From: Chlorops oryzae
Lineage: Eukaryota; Arthropoda; Insecta; Diptera; Chloropidae
Assembly: GCA_020466095.1 (NCBI GenBank)
Contig: CM035806.1
Coordinates: forward strand, 129,046,734-129,110,733
Reading direction: 5' to 3'
DNA length: 64,000 nt
A program made the translations under genes and the position numbers. This document shows, one piece after another, positions 54,213 to 64,000 of this stretch; the stretch's first letter is position 1, and each line of letters begins with the position of its first letter. The notes beneath the pieces were generated by a model. That model saw only the letters and a program-made list of their open reading frames with translations, was not told the origin of the DNA and searched no databases.

Positions 54213-56551
54213 CAAGTTGAGTTGTGTCATAGGACACCAGATAAGAACGAAGTTCATTAAAGTATTTATAAATGTTAGTAAATATAATTCGCAGCAAGGT
54301 TTTTCGCAAAACTCAATTGTTTTTATTAATCGAAAAAAATACATATGTATACAAGACGGCTGTTTGTTGTTTTCAACTGTTTTTCACAAGCGAAAATGCG
54401 ATACAGTATATTCTGCTTAGCTGCATTCAATTATTTTCCAGACAATTTTATGCACTTACGCGAAAAACGCACCTACCCGAAATTTTATGCTGTATTTTTG
54501 AGTAACATATCAGAATGTCTTTAACAACACTTTAATTCTTAAAAGAACTCCGTCCAAATATTAATTTTATTAACAAAAAACATATTTAACTTTTGTAATA
54601 AAAGGAAAATTCTTTCATAACTGACTAGAAATAAAAAAATGCAGTAAAATTAAATGAAAAAAAAATTGAGGTTTATCGTCTTCAACCTAGCTTAAACTTT
54701 TTGATGGTTTAAACTTTCAAATGGTAGTCGCTATGAGAGCTTAAACCAGGTTTATTAATTTTTTATCAACATTTTTGAAAAATTCTAATAAAGCAAAGGT
54801 ATTTTAGGTCGATAGGAAAGCGTTTGAAATTCAAAAGATAAATTTTCAACAGGGCTGTTAAAGGAACATTTTACCAATAAATTTTATTTCAAAAACTAAA
54901 AACAGGATGCTGTTAAAGCGAATGTGCACCTATGTTGAATGCAGCTAAAAGAGAAATTTTCATACAAATACAGACAAAAATCCTGCCGTAGAATATTTCT
55001 GTGCTGGTATGTAACTTACATGGGCGCTAAAGGGCTCTACGCTCTAAAGCTGCAAGTAAATTTCCAATACCAAACACATGTGGAACCAAGTAAGAAAGCT
55101 AAAGTCGTCCAAGCGCAACTTTAAAATACCCAGCGTCCCGACATTATTGGCGCACTATGGTACGAAAAATCTCCATTTGTGGGCGTGGCATTGGGCGGGC
55201 CACATACATTTTTTTCCTACACCTTTCATTCGCTTTGGTGAACCTATGTTGCGCATTTGAAGTTTCTACGCCTTTTACTTCATAAGTTACGATAAACTCT
55301 TATTTGTGGGCTTATTTGTGAGCGTGGCTCGGGGAGGACGGCGTCCATTTTTTCCCCAGGATATGTCCCTTTTTGTAGTTTACCAGTACACCAAATATCA
55401 ATGAAATGTGTTGAGTGGTTCGCAAGTTACAAGCATTTTACTGAAAACACATTAAATTCATTTGTGGGCGTGGCAGTGAGCGGATGTCTTCCATTTTTAG
55501 TTAGGATCATACTCGGACTCCGATATACCTGTGTGCCACATTTTGACTTGATTGGTCCAGCCGTTTCGGAGGAGATCTGGACACGGACGGACGGACAGAC
55601 GGACATGTCTAAATCGATTCAATTTTTGATCCTGATCAAGAATATATATATATATATGTCTATATCTACGGAGCGTAATTCTGGCTGTTACAAGATACCC
55701 TTATATACCCTGATTACGCTGGGTATAAAAACAAATAAGTACTTTGACTTACTTTCGCTACTTGAACGCATACGCTTATTACAAGTAATCGGACTCACAG
55801 GGTTGCATTTAAGTCACACATATCCTATATTTCTGTCGACCTGTCATCGAAATTTCAACTCTGATTTCCTTTCTTCAAAGTAGTGAGCTCGTTACTTCCT
55901 TTCAATTTACTTTAACAGCGTTGAGCCCTCAAAGTGCTAAGTTAGATAAGCAGAATATACTGGAACTGAAAAAGCATACGTGTAAAGGGTTTTCCATCGC
56001 AAATGAGATAGTCTCGAAAATGCGAATTTTCATACATAAAGATGTTTTAAAGTATCGATATTTTTCACACCGATATTACATCCGCAGCCCCCGGAGTACA
56101 GACGATGATTTTAAATATGTTTTAATTATGTACGAATTGACGTATACTTTGATAGCGCAAAAAAATTATAAGCTACCTAAAATGCCCTTATATATTTGCA
56201 AAAACCTACTAATCGGAGTTATTCTGAAAACGTTCAGTCTGGCAGCACCACATATTGTTTTTTTTTGTTTGAATGCATTTATGCTTGTATGTGTCTGTGT
56301 AGTTTCTGAATTTAATAATTAATTGTTTTTTCGGGATATCGTCGGAAATAAGTGTCGCCTAAAAAAGTATAATATCTCGGCCGCATCAGGAAGTCATTTT
56401 ACGTAAATATATGTATATTTTTTTCTTTTTGCAAAGGTTATTATACCCTTTTTTGCGAACTTCAATTTAGGTAACACGCATTTTATAGCGGTTTTTAACT
56501 TTTTCTCGACTAGGTACCCTGTCGCTATCGTTTCATAAAGAACTTCGTTCT
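54213..56551 (+). repeat. Repeat R, copy R3 (inverted relative to R1 and R2)
   Basis: 2339 bp, from CAAGTTGAGTTGTGTCATAG to ACTTCGTTCT. Retains the empty site for the ATAT element of R1, and one unit of the family B array. With R1 it makes a large inverted repeat with centres about 20 kb apart. Confidence 0.88.
55087..55732 (+). repeat. Dispersed family B inside R3
   Basis: From CAAGTAAGAAAGCTAAAGTC to TTACGCTGGGTATAAAAAC, with GACGGACGG repeats near 55585-55605. Confidence 0.75.
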
Positions 56552-57157
56552 AAAAACAAGTGAGTTTTTCAAATCAAAGTTATGTTACGTACAATACTAT
56601 AAGTAACACTAATTTTTTTTTAAATTTGCTTGTAGGCATACAATACTACAAGCGACACTTCCCATTTGCGGGAAAAAATCACTAAGACGGGTGAGGCATA
56701 TATGGTAGTACTATCCCAGCAAACATTTGCGATTACTAAACAATTGGAAGTAACTTGCGCCCGCAAACAAAAGGCTTGGATCCAAGTGTTGGAATTTATT
56801 TGAAATTCAAGTGTAAATAACCAAAACGGCTCCCTTTTTATTCAATTGGATTTCAAATTGGAAAACATATAAATCCAAGCAATCGAATTAAATATTTTCC
56901 AAGCATAAACAAGCAGTACCAAGAACACAAGTGTTAAACCATAATATGGGCCGGTTTAAAAGAACTGCACCAGTACCAATGACTGTTATTTCTCATAAGT
57001 CACCTGGCACAGATATTATAATATAAATTGGTCAGTAACGATCATTCATTAAGCAGCCAACTATTGTGTTCTTTTAGAGCAGTGTATGCCAAAATCATGT
57101 AGGACTGTAGGTCTAACTGTCGACGTCGAAAAGCCTCTGCCGCGATGGGGAAATACA

Positions 57158-57668
57158 CCATTAGGCAGGTATAGGAAGTTCAACAAATTGGGGAAATTCA
57201 CCAAAAAGCTACCAACAAAAACCTTAAGCAGGAATAGGAAATTTAACAAATTCGAGAAATTCACCAGAAAGCTACCAACAACAATACGGGTAGACACAAA
57301 GTGGCACTATGATGCCACTTGCAAGAAAATTATCAAAGAAACACGGCGTCAGCTCGGTTTTTTATATTGCTTGAACAGTTCATAATTGAAACTTTAATAA
57401 ATATATTACGATATGTTTTTGCTTAATGTGCGCGAATGTTTTCATTTTGTAATAAATTGACATACATTTTTGACCACGGCTACGAATTTGATTCTACATA
57501 GAATTTAGTATTTTTGCTGAAACATTGTGATCAAAAAGTTATGTGCACAAGGTAGGACTAAAAGAACAATTTCTATTTCTCCTTAATATTGAAAATCCTT
57601 GATTAGTTTTATGTTTTTCAAGCTTTTCATGGAATTTTATGAGTTTGGTAGATATTTTATATGTAATG
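57158..57668 (+). repeat. Repeated segment with 63-bp internal duplication, copy 2
   Basis: Similar to 21244-21765. The frame here opens further upstream (ATG at 57086, MPKSCRTVGLTVDVEKPLPR) and runs 99 codons to a stop. Both copies keep the frame, but no domain is recognised. Confidence 0.6.
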
Positions 57669-58310
57669 TCCAAGCCGGACTTTATCCCATGCATGAACAA
57701 ATCATTAATGCAGAAGTAGTGAAGCATTCATTTTGAAAGAGGCCAATTGATGATTTTTCAAATGATCTTCTAGTGAAAATATCACAGAAGTAAGAGCGCG
57801 TTGCAACAGACTCTTCTTAAAATGAAATTTTCATTTGAAAGAGGGTTGTATACTCCCATTTTTAATGAAGATCCTATGAAATTTGCATGACAAGATGTTT
57901 TTCAATCTGTGTGCTACAATTCTCAAAAGTTTTATTATTTTTTTGTACTTAAGATGTTTTAAGAATTGAAACTCTTAAGTCTTTCCAAAGGCGATAATGT
58001 GTCACAATCACGAAGTGATGAAATATGGCCATATCCGCCAATTTTTTAAAATATTCACTGAAAAAATGCAAGTTTGAAAGCGCTTATTAAAACATTTAAA
58101 AAATTTTAGAATTTATTTTCCTTCTCCTCTTAGATCCCCGCGGCGTATACATATTATTTTTTCAAATGAAATTCTCACTCCCGTTGGCACCATAGGCTTT
58201 GTTCAGAATGATATTATGATTCATGTTAGCAGCATATACTCTATTTTCAAATGAAATAATCATGCAGGTTTGATCCATTTCAGCCAGCCAGAATGTACTT
58301 TTTGCCCAAA

Positions 58311-58676
58311 TGAAGTTTTCATGCGATTTAGGGTCATACATTCCTTTACCTAATGAATAACACATGAATTTTAAAGTACTGAAAATAGCGGCCATCTCCT
58401 AACAAACTTCATTAGAAGTAAGGGTTAGTAATGCGAGTTGTCGCAGTATGAATTTTCACCACTTCGGAAGTACTGCAGAAGTATTCCCAGCCGGAAATTT
58501 CACTACTTCTGCAGTACTTCCGAAGTGGTGAAAATTCATACTGAGACTACTCGTATTACTAACCCTTACTTCTAATGAATTTTGTTAGGAGATGGCCGTA
58601 ATTTTCAGTACTTCAAAATTCATGTGTTATTCATTAGGTAAAGGAGTGTATGACCCTAAATCGCATGAAAACTTCA
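58311..58676. repeat. Large hairpin, 173-bp arms, 20-bp loop
   Basis: Arms 58311-58483 and 58504-58676 are near-identical inverses. Short degenerate direct repeats around TTTCAAATGAAA precede it (57730-58330). Confidence 0.9.
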
Positions 58677-58895
58677 GAGGGTAATAAGCATTGAGCTCTG
58701 CTGTGTTGAAAGTCAGATTGTAATGTCGATGTGTGAGTTCATATGTACACAAATCGTGGTGAAAGTCAGTTTATTTTATGTGAATGTGTTAACTGTGGGC
58801 AAAGTCAGATTGTGAATGGACAAAGTCGGTTTATACAAGCTCCCCTCACCCGTCTTAGTGATTTTGGGAAGTGTCGCTTGTAGTATTGTATGAAA

Positions 58896-60009
58896 TTAGG
58901 CGTCTTCTATAAAACTAAAATCTAAATTTCCTTTGAAGTTTTTGACTCGCATCAAATTTTCAACTTGCTTATCTGATAACAAGTGTCTATGACTAGTTTG
59001 AATAAGTTTCAGCGTTGAGAACGCACACTCGCAAAGATATGTGGGTCCAAACATTGAACACAGCCATAACATTTTATTTTTTGTTATTGGGTAAGCGCTC
59101 ATCGATACTTCTCCAAAAATCTATTCCTATCATTGCGGGAATATTTGGATCATTACGCATTTTGGTAAGTTCCTTTTGAATATCAGAGCCATAATTTTCC
59201 AACGCGCAACTTTTTGGATCGTCATACACATTTACAAAATTTTTGATTTTATCAAAATCATGAAAATGGCTTTTTAAGGTTTTTATAAGGGAATCGAAAA
59301 CATCGAAATAACTATCCCAGTCTGGAAGTGTAAAGTTTTCAAATGAAATATCTGTTAACAAAGGAAAGATTGTAAGATCCTTATTAATAATTTGATAACG
59401 TAAGCCTACAAGTTTTTTTTTGAAAACTATCAACTGCTTTGACATGGTCACAAATGGTTTTATTTTGCCCTTGCAGTTCTAGATTCAACCGATTTAAATG
59501 ACGGGTCATATCGCAGAGAAAAGCCAAGTCCAACATAAAGCTCGAATCTTTCAAATTTTGAATTAGTTCATCGGAATCTTTAACCCCCCCATTCTCCAAA
59601 AATTTCAAGACCTCTACTCGCAAATGCAATAGTCTTTCAAGACACTTTCCTCTACTAAGCCAACGGACTTCAGTGTGCAATATGAGATCACCATAGCAAG
59701 CATCTAACTCTTTCAAAAAACTCTTGAGCTTTCTATGGTTAAGCGAGTTATGCCCTCCTTTTATTTTATTTACAATTCCTATTGCAATACTCATAACACT
59801 ATTCATTTTTAAGCTTTTTGAAAAGAGAGCTTGCTGATGAATAATGCAATGGAACGAAGGGAGTATTATATCATTTTTTCTGCAGTTACCAATTAAGCCA
59901 TTTTTTTCGCCTATCATGACTTTTGCGCCATCGGTGCATATACTAGACAGCTTGTTTTTTTCGAAATGAGGAAACAAAGCCGAATAAAATAAATCAAATA
60001 TATTCTTAC
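58896..60009 (-). pseudogene. hAT transposase (ZBED/FAM200-like), 5' part missing
   Basis: Reading leftward from 60009: SSICTDGAKVMIGEKNGLIG (second catalytic Asp), FHCIIHQQALFSKSL, RWLSRGKCLERLLHLR, LAFLCDMTRHLNRLNLELQG, then a shift near 59400-59450, IPAMIGIDFWRSI, and the dimerisation domain FGPTYLCECAFSTLKLIQTS (59030 region), ending at TAA 58896. It supplies the C-terminal domain missing from the 26474-27740 copy. Upstream, a hAT-like end at 60010 interrupts it and the N-terminal half was not found. Confidence 0.87.
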
Positions 60010-61080
60010 TAGTGTCCGACCGAAGGTGGATTTTTAGCCGAAGCCGAAGCCGAACAATCGGCAGAGTTGAAGACTTCGGCCGAAGACCGAAGGCCGAAGC
60101 CGAATGCAAAACATTTTACAGTAAGGAAACAAAGTCAGTCTTTATTCATTTGACAAGCACAAAAAAAACCGCTCAAATTTTCTCTAAATTCTTTCGCTTC
60201 CCAGCGGGAAGTTTGTTCTTCGATTACCTTATTCGTCGAGGAATTCTTCGATGAAAGGGTCATAGGAGAATGCTTCGAAGAAAAAGGTAAGGGAAGCGGA
60301 AAAATTATTGCTCACATAGTCGTCGTAGACTTTTTGATGAGGGGTTCGTCATAGAATTCTTCAACAAAGAAGTAAGCGAAAGAGGTAACGAACGAATTTT
60401 CAATGACATCGCCGTGTTAATTTTCATCGACGCGGGTAAGTGGTAGACATATGCTGTATCGATTACCTCGCTCGTTTACCAATGTCTGCCTTTTCCCGCT
60501 GGGTAGCTGTAAGCAGAGTATGTGTGTACTCGGTGACACCCCAGCCGGAAATGTCACGGTGAAACAATCAATGATATCAGCAGGACATAGAGCCGCGACT
60601 CCTCCTGATTACACACCAACTTTCTAATGAAATTAACACACAAGCGGCATTGGCAGTCATAAGAGCATATATCACGAGTTGGTCATCGAAAGTGGAGTAG
60701 ATCTATTCCGTCGTATCGATACCTCTATCGATGACAGTGCCATTGGATTTGCGATGGCAATGCCATTGCAATTGAGAAGTTCTCAAATTTTCCCCTTCAT
60801 ATCCTTGGTGGAAAAAATAATGAATTGGTCATTTATGAGAAAAATTCCGGCTGGGTGCTTACAGATATGAATGTGAAGAGAATTAATAGAAATTGTAGGT
60901 TTATGAAGACTTGAAATTTTCTGTCAGTTACGAACTTTTTTCCTTTTGTAGATAGCTACATAGAGTAAGCGTATAAGATTTTCCAAATTATTCAAATTTT
61001 CTTATAGTTTTTATTTTATGAAAATCGGAGCAGTGTATCAAAAGTTATAGGACTTTAAAGTCAAAATATAGATAATTTTC
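60010..61080. other. Partial GCCGAAG hAT-type end plus unassigned sequence
   Basis: At 60010 begins TAGTGTCCGACCGAAGG followed by GCCGAAGCC repeats to about 60108, a typical hAT MITE end (YARNG) without a matching second end. The rest contains short inverted pairs (CCCAGCGGGAA near 60198 and TTCCCGCTGGG near 60493; CCCAGCCGGAAAT and ATTCCGGCTGGG near 60540 and 60845) and no coding frame. Confidence 0.45.
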
Positions 61081-61088
61081 GTTCATAC

Positions 61089-61267
61089 CATATAGAACTA
61101 TAGCTGCAACTTCGGCCAAAAGCTATTACGTGGTACACCACACTTTCTATTACGTGGTTCACCACAACACTCGACTTATGGAGTGGTTCACCACAGTTGA
61201 ACTTTTTCACCAAATCATGCCATAACGCGCCAAAATTTGGCCGAAGTTGCAGCTATAGTTCTATATG
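61089..61267. mobile_element. P-like MITE, third type (179 bp)
   Basis: Ends CATATAGAACTATAGCTGCA and inverse, ~30 bp. Flanked by GTTCATAC at 61081-61088 and 61268-61275. The ends resemble those of the neighbouring MITE (CATATANAACTATA). Confidence 0.8.
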
Positions 61268-61275
61268 GTTCATAC

Positions 61276-61508
61276 CATATATAACTATATATGTCACTCA
61301 GGAGCCGTTTCCATTTTGGCTCTTTTCACCAGGGTCTTGGGTACACACCACGGTCTTGGGTACCCACCAAAATGAGCATTTTGCACTTAGGTACTCACCA
61401 AAAGTATTTCTCTCTCGCTCTTTTTTGTCTGCCGAGTAACATCTCTTTCTAACTGGCGCGAAACGTCCCGCGCAATAGCTATGAGAGTGACATATATGGT
61501 TATATGTG
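61276..61508. mobile_element. P-like MITE, short type, copy 2 (233 bp)
   Basis: Same as 21007-21235. Flanked by GTTCATAC at 61268-61275 and 61509-61516; the left duplication is shared with the preceding MITE. Confidence 0.85.
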
Positions 61509-61743
61509 GTTCATACCATGCAAATATGTTATGAGCGGGTTCTGCTGTGAGCATCAATAGGATTAAGAGCCAATTTCACCAAAGGCATTTAAGTTTAAGT
61601 ACCGATTGGCACTTAAGTACGCATTTAAGTTTCAGACCGTTTCATCAAATATAAAATTTAGTTACGCGGAAGTACGGCAGCACCTTTTATTTTTAGTGCA
61701 ACACCGTCGTAATCAGCTGATTTAAAACATAAATAAATAAGAC

Positions 61744-61872
61744 ATGGAGTCCCGCACTAAAAATTTTTCAGAAGAAATTTTTCTGCGACAGTGCAAGTTA
61801 AAACATTTTGTGTTTGAAAATAACGAGAATAAAATCACCTATTGCTTGTGTGTGCTATCTTGTGCCGTATGA
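61744..61872 (+). pseudogene. Start of Harbinger Myb/SANT-like protein
   Basis: ATG opens MESRTKNFSEEIFLRQCKLK then HFVFENNENKITYC, ending at TGA after 42 codons. FSEEIFLRQ..K..VFENNENK matches the first helix region of Myb/SANT-like accessory proteins. Truncated by the internal deletion. Confidence 0.5.
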
Positions 61873-62041
61873 GCTCCAGTATTGTCCATGCTGCACTTTT
61901 GGAAAGGCGAAATCTGTTTCGAAAGTCAACTTCGTCGAAATATATAAAAAAGTTCTTTCGGTCCCTGATTATACGAGGTCGACGGTTTATCACAACTTTA
62001 ATAATTGTCTCGCAATCGCAATCACTATCATCGCTCGACAT
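61835..62041 (-). pseudogene. Start of Harbinger transposase
   Basis: ATG at 62041, 68 codons: an acidic start, then RRPRIIRDRKNFFIYFDEVD and FRNRFRLSKSAAWTILELIR. This is the characteristic N-terminal region of PIF/Harbinger transposases (FR.RFRLSK). The DDE core is deleted. The frame overlaps the Myb-like frame on the other strand for 38 bases, marking the deletion point. Confidence 0.75.
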
Positions 62042-62326
62042 GATAAATAAAACAAGTTTCCATATACATAAATAGTTTTCTTTTTAAATCAGCTGTTTCC
62101 ATTACGACAACACAAAGTTGCATAAACTCTACTTAAGTGCCCGATATGGATCACTTAAGTACGACTTGCCATTTAGGTTGATGAAAATGAAAATCTGTGC
62201 TTAAACGACGATTTTTACTTAAGTATGCTTGGTGAAATTGGTTCTAAGAATGAAAGAGAATTTCGTTTCTTCCACCTCTGCCTTACCGCCCGCGCCTATT
62301 ATGCGCAACGAAGCAATCGTTCAGAC

Positions 62327-62990
62327 CATATATTACTATATGTGGCACTCCCAACAACAACCAAATTAGTGATGCTAGAATTTTTTGAGTACTCACTCAA
62401 TTTTGTAACTAAGCATTCTTGAGTTGAAATTTTTTTAATGTTTTCTTTTTAGTATACAACCTTTTAGGTTTTTGATGAAAGATTATGCAATACTGTGCCC
62501 TTTTCAAGAGAGGAGTTCGAAAAATAAGTAGTTTTTGTATTCATTTTAGCATGATTTGTTATAAGTACTTGAGCCATTAGTTTGGTATCGAGCTAGAATT
62601 TTTTCTACATCACTGAAAAGTTCATATCAGCTGTTCTGTTTTGTAAACAAACATTCGGTAATATTCGACGCATGAGTGCTCTTCTTTAGCGTTGTTGAAG
62701 AACAAAAGGAAAATTTCACGTAAAGATTTTTGATATTATATAAAAACCATATTTTAGTCGAAAAAAATGAGCTTTAACAAAAAATATTTGACGAACACTT
62801 ATACATGTATATGAATTATACCAAACATTTTGATACATGTTACAAGATTTGAAAATATTTGTTAGACCGGACCCGGAATTTCTCGGGGGCGTGCTACGTT
62901 TTTGATTTTGCCATAAGAATGCATGCAACGGGGGCCTACTTCAACTCAACAAGCATAGTTGTTGTAGAGTGCCACATATAGTAATATATG
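62327..62990. mobile_element. P-like MITE, long type, copy 2 (664 bp)
   Basis: Nearly identical to 25715-26377. Perfect 8-bp duplication GTTCAGAC at 62319-62326 and 62991-62998, which matches the palindromic P-element target consensus GTCCGGAC at 6 of 8 positions. Inserted in the 3' end of the Transib transposase. Confidence 0.88.
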
Positions 62991-62998
62991 GTTCAGAC

Positions 62999-64000
62999 GC
63001 TCCTTCTATATTATTACTTATTCTATGGTGTAATTCATTTTCTAAACATAAATTGTTTAATAAGTCCATAGAAGAAAGTGGACAAATTTCCATCTCGTCG
63101 TCTGTATCATCTTCGTTGGTAGCTTCCGTTGAATCAAACGAGAGTATCATTTCGACAACTTCAGGTGGAAGTTTCATGGACTTTTGTAGTTGAATGCGTC
63201 TGCTGAGATATTTTGTAGAAATAAGTGGATCTGATGTATCAGCAGCTCTGTTAAAAACGTCTCGAAGATTATTAACGCGGTTGTTGCTTCGTGCGTGATG
63301 CAATCTATCTGATTTATAGATTTGATGTCGCGATTCAGCAGCAGATTCTCCAAAGAAACCTAACGGCAAAACAGTTTTGTCAATGATCTCCTTCGAGTGT
63401 ATGAGAACCTTATGTACGGTGGACGTCATTGGTATTCAAGGATAAAACTTTTGAATTAATTCTGCTGTGGCAAAGCAATACTTTTGAAACTTTTCAGAAT
63501 CTATAGGAAACTCAATCGCTAAACAAATCAATATAATTTTAAAGCGAAAAATTAAGTGTTGGTCGACGCCAGTAATATTGGCGAAGACTTCGTGGTTTGT
63601 GAAAGCTCGACGCGCAGTGTTGCCATCATTTGTGCTACCGAAGCCACCAGCTTTTGGCATATCTACCCGAAGACCGAGATCCCTCCAGAAAGCACTTTGA
63701 ACATTTTCCTTTCTTTTCGCAACTGCTCTTTTGTCTTCATCTGCTCTGATCTGCCATTTTTGTATATTTAATTTGTAGCCCAAATGTAAAATATACTCAA
63801 ACAATCGGATCCAGCAATGCAGAGGACTAATTCCGTAATTAAAGTTTGACTCTTTTCCCCGAAATTTTTCGCAAGTATAGTCCGTTAAATTCTGGAAGTC
63901 TTTTGGTGAAGCGCCGCAAATGGGACATGCTTGGTTTGACAACGTTCCTGTCAAAATATTCAAGACTTTCCCATCAATAAGTGTTAAACTTAGTTTAAAT
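62999..64000 (-). pseudogene. Transib (RAG1-like) transposase, partial, one in-frame stop
   Basis: Open at the window's right edge. Reading leftward: LTLIDGKVLNILTG with a likely catalytic Asp, CPICGASPKDF, GGFGSTNDGNTARRAF, then a TGA at 63436-63438 where the family has Trp, then in the same frame TSTVHKVLIHSKEIID, LGFFGESAAESRHQIYKSD with the probable catalytic Glu, and NRAADTSDPLIS. These match the C-terminal half of Transib transposases, the relatives of RAG1. The acidic tail is cut by the MITE at 62327-62990; across the insertion a stop follows soon. I am working from memory of the family. Confidence 0.78.

Larger units (their letters stand above)
56637..58892. mobile_element. TIR element (2256 bp) with internal hairpin
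   Basis: Ends CATACAATACTACAAGCGAC and inverse; arm homology ~60 bp through CACTAAGACGGGTGAGG. Flanks do not show a clear duplication. A second, degenerate copy of the left end lies 35 bp upstream (56601-56622). Contains the 63-bp-unit repeat segment and the 58311-58676 hairpin. Its right end is only three bases from the stop codon of the hAT relic. Confidence 0.7.
61567..62244. mobile_element. Harbinger deletion derivative (678 bp)
   Basis: Ends GAGCCAATTTCACCAA and GAACCAATTTCACCAA (inverse), flanked by TAA at 61564-61566 and 62245-62247. TTTAAGT repeats at both ends. It retains the starts of both Harbinger genes, convergently arranged, with the middle deleted. Confidence 0.8.

Noticed and set aside
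58162..58395. 77-codon minus-strand frame
   Set aside because: Consists of degenerate TTTCAAATGAAA-type repeats and part of a hairpin arm.
56637..60009. TIR element at 56637 and the adjoining hAT transposase as one autonomous element
   Set aside because: Both TIRs lie left of the transposase (56637 and 58892), so the gene is outside them, and the ends do not fit the hAT YARNG start.

Overview
This 64 kb window looks like a transposon-dense, gene-poor stretch of a fly (dipteran) genome, possibly tephritid-like. The grounds are an irritans-type mariner, Jockey-like LINEs, a BEL/Pao retrotransposon, P-element and Transib relics, fly-type dispersed repeats ending in GGGTATAAAA, short introns, AT-rich spacers and two 100-N scaffold gaps. 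I found no convincing host gene. Nearly every coding signal belongs to a mobile element, and most are broken.

Layout. 1-9 kb: two minus-strand LINEs, a BEL gag scrap, a hAT-type MITE, and a mariner nested in the second LINE. 9-17 kb: a hAT MITE with GAATGC repeats, then a decayed BEL/Pao element with all pol domains and a 3' zinc-knuckle reading frame. 16.9-22.5 kb: an intron-containing hAT transposase tail, dispersed family A, a second mariner, a P-like MITE and an LTR after a gap. 23-29 kb: a TTAA-flanked element holding two Harbinger-type MITEs and a foldback, then a P-like MITE, a hAT transposase relic and a third Harbinger-type MITE. 29-33 kb: family A, a tRNA-like SINE head, foldbacks and a P-element transposase relic.

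32.6-46 kb: copies R1 and R2 of a 2.3 kb repeat (R3 lies inverted at 54-56.5 kb), a second GAATGC MITE, a 42-bp minisatellite, and a duplicated block carrying an unrecognised 180/183-codon reading frame. Between the two block copies sits a Helitron fragment with a GATTGATA-type minisatellite and a solo LTR. 46-56.5 kb: an AAT microsatellite, elements with repeated CACCCG-core motifs, nested Harbinger-like elements with a Myb/SANT frame, and R3. 56.6-64 kb: an inverted-repeat element with a 173-bp-arm hairpin, a minus-strand hAT relic, two P-like MITEs sharing one target duplication, a Harbinger deletion derivative, another P-like MITE, and a Transib (RAG1-like) transposase running off the window.

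The elements work together only as a record of nested insertion. Many insertions can be read exactly from target-site duplications, and two have an empty site inside this window.
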